Origin: an uncultured Veillonella sp.
Lineage (GTDB): Bacteria > Bacillota > Negativicutes > Veillonellales > Veillonellaceae
Reading direction: 5' to 3'
DNA length: 24,569 bases
Assembly: GCA_900552715.1 (NCBI GenBank)
Contig: USAV01000018.1
Coordinates: 1 to 24,569, forward strand
The notes under the pieces are model-generated. The model saw only the letters and a program-made list of their open reading frames with translations. It made no database searches and had not been told where the DNA came from. The position numbers and the translations under genes are program-made. Positions 17,773 through 23,046 of the stretch are shown here, piece by piece (the stretch's first letter is position 1; each line of letters opens with the position of its first letter).

Positions 17773-19444
17773 TAATAGCTTCTTTCATCAATCATTAGCA
17801 GATACAAATGTATTGGTACTAGTGCCGCATCAAGACGATGAAATCAACTTGATGCGGGATTTGCTGGTATCATTACAGAACTGTAAGGCTACCGTATACG
17901 TAGCGTACACCACAAATGGTGACTACTCAGTACCTGCCAATGTGCGTTATCAAGAGGCTATCGAGTCATTAAGAATATTAGGGGTTCCTAAAGAACAAAT
18001 TATCTTCTTGGGCTATGGGGACTCCTTCAATACTGCTCCGAATCGACATATTTTCTATGCTGATTCGGAGCCATCTGTATCTAATGCTGGGTACAGAGAA
18101 ACCTATGGTGCAGAAGGCATTAAAGAGCTCGTATACCAAGTTACAGGGCATCATCACGAGTATCTCAAGGATAACTATATAGCTGATATGGAGTTATTGT
18201 TGGAACAAATCAATCCGGCTATTATCTTTGGTATTGATTATGATACGCATCCTGATCATAGGATGTTATCCTTAGGATTAGATACAGCATTACGAAATAT
18301 GCGGGCCAAGGATTCATCCTTTAAACCTGTAGTTTACAAAGGCTTTGCTTATGTAACGGCCTTTCATAGCTATCCTGATTTTTATGATTCCATCAATCTT
18401 GCATCTATTAAGGAGCCTCGCGAGCCTCATACGTATCATTACTTTGGGGACCGTGATGTATATGGTTCGTCCATTTATCAATGGTCTAATCGCGTTAGAT
18501 TTCCTGTCACAGAACGTAATCGTGGCCCATTTTTATGGAATAGTCCATTATTTAAAGCCATTAAGACCCATACATCACAGTCCTTTGGCTTTAAAGCGAC
18601 AGCGGTTATGAATAGTGATATCGTATTTTGGCAACGGAGAACGGACTCTATCGCTTATGATGCAGACATAGAAGTTTCCTCTAACTCAGATACAAAGGAT
18701 AGACTCGTTGATTTCAAGCTCTTTGATATTTCAGATATTAATAGCCTTGAGCCTGTGCTCGATACCTTAGCTTGGACATCCAGTAAGGTCGATACACAGC
18801 CATCGATTCAATTAACATGGAATAATGCTCAAGACATTCGTCAAATCGTGCTCTATAGCGCTATCGATTTTGGTGAGCCATCTAGAGAATGTACCGTGTA
18901 TATAGATAATCAACAGGTAGGTAGGGCAATAGTGCCACCAAAGGGACAGCCCTTAGTTCTTACCTTAGATGCGACGCATCATACAGATCGGATTCGTATA
19001 GTCTTTGATGGATCTATTACGCTAGCAGAGCTAGAGGTATATGGTACGGCTTTACAGGCTAATCCTCTTCAATCGTTCATAAAAATCATGAAAGACGATG
19101 ATTTTATCTATGATTATTATGTGGATGACGAAAAACAGTATTTACACCTTTCGGTATATACCTATATGGCTGATGCTAAGGATGTTACACTCTCCATTGA
19201 TGGTGAAAGTACCATCGAACGGGATGATGATCGTTACATGATTCATTTTAGTCAATCTGCTAGAGAAGTTATTGTACGAGCTACCCTTAATGGCAACGAA
19301 GAATGTTATGACCAAGTTGTCATCCATAGGGTATCTAAGCAGGCCCTCGGTATGCGTAAACGGTTACAACAACTGGACAAATATGCTAACCTATTCTTCT
19401 TGCGATTGCGACGGAAATGGTACCATCTGTTCCAAAAACAATAA
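17753..19444 (+). CDS. PIG-L family deacetylase with C-terminal carbohydrate-binding-like domain
   Basis: A 563-residue protein. Residues about 15-260 form a LmbE/PIG-L zinc deacetylase, with the metal motif VPHQDDE (H26, D28, D29) and DTHPDHR (H166, H169). These enzymes remove acetyl groups from N-acetylglucosamine-type sugars. Residues about 325-430 look like a galactose-binding/F5-8 type C beta-sandwich (WTSSKVDTQ, IRQIVLYSAIDF, DRIRIVFDG, LAELEVYG). A second beta-rich segment and a basic tail end the protein. No signal peptide is visible, so it probably acts in the cytoplasm on a lipid-linked intermediate. It is about twice the usual length of the family. ATG at 17753 has AAAGG upstream; an in-frame TTG at 17726 is less likely. 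Confidence 0.88.
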   Translation: MSNKTCDNSFFHQSLADTNVLVLVPHQDDEINLMRDLLVSLQNCKATVYVAYTTNGDYSVPANVRYQEAIESLRILGVPKEQIIFLGYGDSFNTAPNRHIFYADSEPSVSNAGYRETYGAEGIKELVYQVTGHHHEYLKDNYIADMELLLEQINPAIIFGIDYDTHPDHRMLSLGLDTALRNMRAKDSSFKPVVYKGFAYVTAFHSYPDFYDSINLASIKEPREPHTYHYFGDRDVYGSSIYQWSNRVRFPVTERNRGPFLWNSPLFKAIKTHTSQSFGFKATAVMNSDIVFWQRRTDSIAYDADIEVSSNSDTKDRLVDFKLFDISDINSLEPVLDTLAWTSSKVDTQPSIQLTWNNAQDIRQIVLYSAIDFGEPSRECTVYIDNQQVGRAIVPPKGQPLVLTLDATHHTDRIRIVFDGSITLAELEVYGTALQANPLQSFIKIMKDDDFIYDYYVDDEKQYLHLSVYTYMADAKDVTLSIDGESTIERDDDRYMIHFSQSAREVIVRATLNGNEECYDQVVIHRVSKQALGMRKRLQQLDKYANLFFLRLRRKWYHLFQKQ

Positions 19445-19517
19445 GTAAATACAAGATCGTAAATCAATATATATATACAACGCGCCTATACATTAGTATA
19501 TAAATTGGCATAGAAAT

Positions 19518-19585
19518 ACCCCCTACCATTAGTTCTGTTTATATAGACCTTATTAGGGTCTATAGAGCTTATGGTAGGGGGTTTT
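19518..19585 (+). terminator. Two-tier hairpin terminator between convergent genes
   Basis: ACCCCCTACCAT (19518-19529) pairs perfectly with ATGGTAGGGGGT (19571-19582), followed by TTTT. Within its loop lies a second perfect 8-bp stem, TATAGACC (19542-19549) with GGTCTATA (19557-19564). The structure sits between the convergent PIG-L and araD genes and probably ends both transcripts, the + strand one more convincingly because of the T run. Confidence 0.88.
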
Positions 19586-19620
19586 AGTATAGTTATTTAA
19601 TTATCTATGATATGAGTAGC

Positions 19621-20319
19621 TTATTTTTGGCCGTAGTAAGCATCTTTACCATGTTTACGTAAGAAATGCTTATCTAATAAATCTTGTTGGATGTTGGAGA
19701 TATTAGGAGCCAATGTTTTTGTGTAGTATGCTATTTTAGCTACTTCTTCAAGGATAACAGCTTTTTTTACGGCCTTAGTTGGTGTCGTATCCCATGCAAA
19801 TGGACCATGAGAATGAACGAGTACACCTGGTACATCGGTCATGGAAATATTTCTGCTTTTAAAGGTGTCTACAATGACAGCACCAGTATTCCATTCATAA
19901 TCTTGTTTGATTTCTTCTGTTGTCATAGGACGTGTGCATGGAATGGCACCATAGAAGTCGTCACTATGTGTGGTGCCTAGTGCAGGAATGTCCATATGAG
20001 CTTGGGCCCAGCCTGTAGCAAAGGAGGAGTGGGTGTGAACAACACCGCCGATATCTTTGCAAGCTAAGTACAATTGACGATGTGTTTCTGTATCAGAAGA
20101 TGGATTGAGTTTACCCTCTACAGTTTTACCTGTTTCGAGATCGACTACGACCATATCCTCTGGTTTCATTACTTCGTACTCTACGCCAGATGGCTTGATA
20201 ACGAGTAAGCCCGACTCTCTATCGATACCAGACACATTACCCCATGTGAATGTTACAATGTTATATTTTGGCAACATCATGTTGGCTTTATAAACTTCTA
20301 ATTTTAATTCTTCTAACAT
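19621..20319 (-). CDS. araD: L-ribulose-5-phosphate 4-epimerase
   Basis: A class II aldolase-like zinc enzyme that converts L-ribulose-5-phosphate to D-xylulose-5-phosphate, feeding pentoses into the pentose phosphate pathway. The 232-residue length is normal. The key residues fall at the positions known for E. coli AraD: zinc site H95, H97, H171, plus D76, D120 and Y229. The motifs are NPSSDTETH, VVHTHSSF, HSDDFYG and LVHSHGPFAW. AAGGGGA lies before the ATG on the - strand. It is the only - strand gene of normal size in the window and no other arabinose or ascorbate genes are visible, so its role here is unclear. It is convergent with the glycan operon and divergent from the flippase. Confidence 0.95.
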   Translation of the reverse strand: MLEELKLEVYKANMMLPKYNIVTFTWGNVSGIDRESGLLVIKPSGVEYEVMKPEDMVVVDLETGKTVEGKLNPSSDTETHRQLYLACKDIGGVVHTHSSFATGWAQAHMDIPALGTTHSDDFYGAIPCTRPMTTEEIKQDYEWNTGAVIVDTFKSRNISMTDVPGVLVHSHGPFAWDTTPTKAVKKAVILEEVAKIAYYTKTLAPNISNIQQDLLDKHFLRKHGKDAYYGQK

Positions 20320-20358
20320 ATAGTTCCCCTTTATATGCGACTACGAATATGTACCCTA

Positions 20359-20387
20359 AGTGTAGCAGAGAAATATGAGCGTAGCAA
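20359..20387 (-). promoter_or_regulatory. Candidate promoter for araD
   Basis: On the - strand TTGCTA (20387-20382) and TACACT (20364-20359) are separated by 17 bases, about 30-40 bases upstream of the start codon. The fit is reasonable but not perfect. Confidence 0.45.
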
Positions 20388-20392
20388 GGTTA

Positions 20393-20422
20393 TTGAGCTA
20401 CTAATGTATGATAAAATATAGA
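20393..20422 (+). promoter_or_regulatory. Candidate promoter for the flippase gene
   Basis: TTGAGC (20393-20398), an 18-base spacer and TATAGA (20417-20422) precede AAGGAG and the ATG at 20441. It lies back to back with the araD promoter candidate in a 121-base divergent gap. Confidence 0.35.
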
Positions 20423-20440
20423 TATCTAAGGAGTGGTTAC

Positions 20441-21958
20441 ATGAGGATTGAATCGGCTATAAGAAATGCGAAGTCCACACTGCTTGTATATGGCATCAAC
20501 ATGCTATTACAATTTTGTATTCGCTTAACCTTCTTATACTACTTAACAATTGAATATGTAGGTCTCAATGGCCTCTTTGATAATATCTTATCGGTTTTAT
20601 CGCTCACCGAATTGGGGATCGGGCCAGCTATAGTATGTACCTTATATGGACCGCTAGCTAGGAATGACATCAAGGCTGTTCAGTCTATTATGAAAGTCTT
20701 TAAACGGGCTTATATCATCATAGGTGTACTTATTATAGCCATAGGTTTTTCCATATTGCCGTGGCTCTATAATTTTATTAAGTCACCCCCAAATATTCCA
20801 GATTTGACGTGGTTTTATTTATTCTTCGTCATCGATACAGGGATCAGTTATTTCTATTCATACAATAGAAACCTATTAATTGCAGACCAAAAGCAATACA
20901 TCATCAATAATGTACGCGGTTTAGTGCAAGTAGTAGGGGGCATATTACAAGTTGTCTCCTTGGTACTATTCCAAAGTTTCTGGTCTTATATTTTAATCCG
21001 CATCTGCATGACTTTAACCGAAAATATTATCGTCACACGCCGTACACAGCGCATCTATCCGTATATCATAGAGAGTGGCATCGAACCTCTTGCTCCTGAG
21101 ATTAAGGGGCAAATTATGGGCAATGTGAAAGCCTTAGTTCTCCATAAAATAGGGGGCATCGCCGTATTTAGTAGTGCCAATATTATACTTTCAAAATTCG
21201 TAGGCCTTACAGCGGTTGGTTTCTTTAGTAACTATTACTTACTCATCAATGCTGTCATGCGTCTATCGGACCAAGTGTTCAACTCCCTTAAGGCTAGTGT
21301 AGGCAACCTCAATGCCTTAGCAGATAATGATCGTAAGCTAGATGTATTCCATCAACTCTTCTTTATAACAGGGACATTGGCATACATTATTAGTTTGAAT
21401 ATGTATTTCTTTATCAATCCATTCATTGAACTTTGGCTCGGTAAAGACTATCTTTTATCTAATACAATTGTATTATTGATGGCTACCAACTTTTACCTTA
21501 CATACATGCGAAAAAGTGCACTCGTATTCATAGACTCCATGGGGCTCTTTATCCATAACAAGTTTATGCCTATCTGTGAGGCAACCCTCATTATATCCAG
21601 TGGTATTTTCTTGGTACAACGGTATGAGATTATAGGTATTCTTTTAGCTATGATCTTAACGACCTTGTGTATGCCGTTCATCGTAGAACCGTACATATTG
21701 TTTAAACATGGCTTGCGCGGTTCCCTTGTTACCTACTATGTAACCTATTTAAAATTCGTTATTCTCTTAGTTGCTGTGGGTTCGCTCTTACAATACGGAC
21801 TCATGCAGATCGATATAAGTAATAACGTATTAACCCTTGCCATCCGACTTGTCATCATCAATATCATTGCCATAGGTATATGGTGTGCCGTATGGTGGCG
21901 AAATACATACTTTACATCCTTTAGGGAAAAAATTATGAAAAAGCTATTTAAGTTATAA
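20441..21958 (+). CDS. Wzx-type oligosaccharide flippase
   Basis: A 505-residue protein with roughly twelve to fourteen hydrophobic segments. It resembles the polysaccharide transporter (MOP/Wzx) family: an amphipathic start RIESAIRNAKSTLLVYGINM, TYLTYMRKSALVFIDSMG-like loops in the second half, and paired helices throughout. Such flippases move undecaprenyl-linked repeat units to the periplasmic face. No flippase is seen in the 7286-19444 operon, so this one, one gene away, probably serves it. I chose ATG at 20441 with AAGGAG seven bases upstream; ATG at 20408 lacks a site. It is transcribed apart from the main operon because araD and a terminator intervene. Confidence 0.87.
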   Translation: MRIESAIRNAKSTLLVYGINMLLQFCIRLTFLYYLTIEYVGLNGLFDNILSVLSLTELGIGPAIVCTLYGPLARNDIKAVQSIMKVFKRAYIIIGVLIIAIGFSILPWLYNFIKSPPNIPDLTWFYLFFVIDTGISYFYSYNRNLLIADQKQYIINNVRGLVQVVGGILQVVSLVLFQSFWSYILIRICMTLTENIIVTRRTQRIYPYIIESGIEPLAPEIKGQIMGNVKALVLHKIGGIAVFSSANIILSKFVGLTAVGFFSNYYLLINAVMRLSDQVFNSLKASVGNLNALADNDRKLDVFHQLFFITGTLAYIISLNMYFFINPFIELWLGKDYLLSNTIVLLMATNFYLTYMRKSALVFIDSMGLFIHNKFMPICEATLIISSGIFLVQRYEIIGILLAMILTTLCMPFIVEPYILFKHGLRGSLVTYYVTYLKFVILLVAVGSLLQYGLMQIDISNNVLTLAIRLVIINIIAIGIWCAVWWRNTYFTSFREKIMKKLFKL

Positions 21959-21987
21959 TTGAATAGTTCAACTAATAGTACAATGAT

Positions 21988-22019
21988 AGAGACTATGACT
22001 CCGTTCATAGTCTCTTTTT
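21988..22019 (+). terminator. Intrinsic terminator after the flippase gene
   Basis: AGAGACTATGA (21988-21998) and TCATAGTCTCT (22005-22015) form an 11-bp stem with a six-base loop, followed by a T run through 22019. Confidence 0.9.
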
Positions 22020-22083
22020 ATATGCGTAAATCTGTTACGACATTCTCATATATGGCTTATTTAATGCGAATTTCACCGTTTTT

Positions 22084-22092
22084 TGGTATAAT
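22084..22092 (+). promoter_or_regulatory. Extended -10 promoter for the small secreted protein
   Basis: TGGTATAAT gives a perfect TATAAT (22087-22092) with the TGn extension. No good -35 is visible at normal spacing, which extended -10 promoters tolerate. It lies about 38 bases upstream of the start codon. Confidence 0.6.
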
Positions 22093-22129
22093 AAACAAGT
22101 ATTCCAACGATAAAACGGAGGTAATTCTA

Positions 22130-22456
22130 ATGCGTAAATTCTTATATATGTTAGCAGCTCTACTCGTGTTGATCGGTATTAATACACATGACGTAGAAGC
22201 TCGTACAGATGTGTATGCTACTACTTATAACGGTAATAGCTGGTATGTAGACCAAGACTCTGTAAAGAGAGTAGGGGATGTACTCAACTTTACGGTGTAC
22301 ACTACATCTGGCCTTAGCTATAAGGTATCATCTAGCGATAGTAACTATTACAATGCAGATGTATTCTACTATAACAATAAACTCGTTTCGGACAATGGCC
22401 AATCTGTCTGGAAATCTCCAGGTATGATGGCCGCTATGCGTGTGGCACGTAGATAA
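22130..22456 (+). CDS. Small secreted hypothetical protein
   Basis: A 108-residue protein of unknown function. It begins with a clear signal peptide: MRKFLYMLAALLVLIG, then a likely cleavage after DVEA near residue 25. The mature part of about 83 residues is rich in Tyr, Ser and Asn, with the segments NSWYVDQDSVKRVGDVLNF and YYNADVFYYNNKL; it has no cysteine. A Trp-Tyr-Val-Asp opening followed by a DSV element recalls small surface proteins of Negativicutes, but I cannot name a family. CGGAGG precedes the ATG at 22130. It has its own promoter and terminator, so it is a single-gene unit, probably periplasmic or outer-membrane associated. Confidence 0.8.
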   Translation: MRKFLYMLAALLVLIGINTHDVEARTDVYATTYNGNSWYVDQDSVKRVGDVLNFTVYTTSGLSYKVSSSDSNYYNADVFYYNNKLVSDNGQSVWKSPGMMAAMRVARR

Positions 22457-22461
22457 AGAAT

Positions 22462-22489
22462 AAAGGCAGCGATTTGATCGCTGCCTTTT
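22462..22489 (+). terminator. Intrinsic terminator after the small secreted protein
   Basis: AAAGGCAGCGAT (22462-22473) and ATCGCTGCCTTT (22477-22488) form a perfect 12-bp stem around a three-base loop, followed by T. The preceding A run also gives a T run on the - strand, so it may work in both directions. Confidence 0.9.
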
Positions 22490-22527
22490 AGTCTGTATAA
22501 GTGTACTATAGTATTGTTTATCCGTAT

Positions 22528-22556
22528 TTGACGATATATAAGATTAACCCTATAAT
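22528..22556 (+). promoter_or_regulatory. Consensus promoter firing into a gene-free + strand region
   Basis: TTGACG (22528-22533), a 17-base spacer and TATAAT (22551-22556) form one of the best sigma-70-type promoters in the window. No usable + strand ORF follows before 23047, so the expected product is a non-coding RNA starting near 22563. It points at the 3' end of the small - strand toxin ORF. Confidence 0.7.
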
Positions 22557-22661
22557 ATAAATAGATAGCCAAGCGAGTAGATCCGTCGGGCTCATCTCAA
22601 GAGAATAAATAATTGATGAAATGGCCTTTCAGTTACCTAATTATCTAGGGATAACGAAGGG

Positions 22662-22763
22662 CTATTTGTCTTTTCCAAGACAAATAAGCGCCACGAGTGC
22701 ACCAAAAGCAATGACTACAGTCATTACCTCTAGGATTAGCATGATTAACTCATAATCACTCAT
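22662..22763 (-). CDS. Small hydrophobic BsrE/TxpA-like type I toxin candidate
   Basis: A 33-residue ORF. It starts MSDYELIMLILEV, continues through a single hydrophobic helix (about residues 6-29) and ends LICLGKDK. The pattern M-S-x-[FY]-[QE]-x-x-M-L-x-L followed by one membrane helix and a charged tail matches the BsrE/TxpA/BsrG (holin-like) type I toxins of Firmicutes, which damage the membrane when overproduced. A very strong AAGGGAGGG site lies six bases upstream of the ATG. The ORF has its own consensus promoter and faces a predicted antisense RNA. An in-frame ATG at 22781 would add six residues but lacks a ribosome binding site. Family similarity is from memory of known sequences, not from a search. 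Confidence 0.7.
   Translation of the reverse strand: MSDYELIMLILEVMTVVIAFGALVALICLGKDK
22663..22686. repeat. 10-bp inverted repeat at the toxin stop codon
   Basis: TATTTGTCTT (22663-22672) and AAGACAAATA (22677-22686) form a perfect stem with a four-base loop, reading GGAA (GNRA type) in the toxin mRNA. No T run follows on either strand, so it is a structural rather than a terminating element. It covers the last codons and the stop of the mini-ORF. Confidence 0.75.
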
Positions 22764-22770
22764 AGACAAC

Positions 22771-22794
22771 CCTCCCTTCATAGACGAAGAGAGG
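22771..22794 (-). promoter_or_regulatory. Hairpin burying the toxin Shine-Dalgarno sequence
   Basis: In the - strand RNA, CCUCUCUUC (22794-22786) pairs over nine positions, one of them G-U, with GAAGGGAGG (22779-22771), leaving a six-base loop. The paired strand contains the whole GGGAGG ribosome binding site. Such sequestration in the 5' leader is a hallmark of tightly controlled type I toxin mRNAs. Confidence 0.7.
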
Positions 22795-22822
22795 CCCAAC
22801 CTCGCTTAACTATCCTAAGTCA

Positions 22823-22851
22823 ATTATATGGCGAACATATAAGCGAATCAA
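22823..22851 (-). promoter_or_regulatory. Consensus promoter for the mini-toxin mRNA
   Basis: On the - strand TTGATT (22851-22846), a 17-base spacer and TATAAT (22828-22823) predict a start near 22816 and a leader of about 53 bases. It is convergent with the + strand promoter at 22528-22556. Confidence 0.65.
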
Positions 22852-22900
22852 TAAGAATCTATTTATAGAAATATACAAAAATATATATACGTATACGTTA

Positions 22901-22927
22901 GCAGTAACTATAGTTACTGCTTTTTTT
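22901..22927 (+). terminator. Orphan + strand intrinsic terminator
   Basis: A perfect 20-base palindrome (GCAGTAAC, loop TATA, GTTACTGC; 22901-22920) is followed by seven T (22921-22927). The nearest + strand gene upstream ends at 22456 and already has a terminator, so this one needs another transcript: the predicted antisense RNA. Confidence 0.85.
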
Positions 22928-22969
22928 ACTTGTGGTAATTTTCTGGTTATGTGGCAAATTTCCCTCATA

Positions 22970-22998
22970 TTTACAAGAATATAATTATTAAATATAAT
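22970..22998 (+). promoter_or_regulatory. Promoter for the autotransporter gene
   Basis: TTTACA (22970-22975), a 17-base spacer and TATAAT (22993-22998) lie about 50 bases before the ATG at 23047. The surrounding 22979-23032 is almost pure A/T, which would ease melting. Confidence 0.65.
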
Positions 22999-23046
22999 TA
23001 AATTATTTAATAATAGTTTATAGTGTATAAATGAGAGAGGGTTTTT

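Larger units (their letters stand above)
22563..22927 (+). ncRNA. Predicted antisense RNA (type I antitoxin candidate)
   Basis: This is inferred from a consensus promoter at 22528-22556 and the first strong + strand terminator downstream at 22901-22927; no + strand gene lies between. The RNA would be about 365 nt, or shorter if it stops earlier. It would be complementary to the whole 33-codon ORF on the - strand and to its Shine-Dalgarno hairpin. It contains a 10-bp stem at 22663-22686 that also forms in the opposing mRNA, a possible contact point. The only + strand ATG ORFs I saw are 10 and 14 codons without ribosome binding sites. Ends and expression are predictions. Confidence 0.5.

Noticed and set aside
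19621..20319. araD as a dedicated supplier for CDP-ribitol synthesis
   Set aside because: AraD makes D-xylulose-5-phosphate, not D-ribulose-5-phosphate or ribitol, and it is transcribed in the opposite direction; the link is too weak to state as function.
22663..22686. 10-bp hairpin considered as terminator of the toxin mRNA or antisense RNA
   Set aside because: No T run follows on either strand. An imperfect stem at 22625-22661 could end the toxin mRNA but is too bulged to call.
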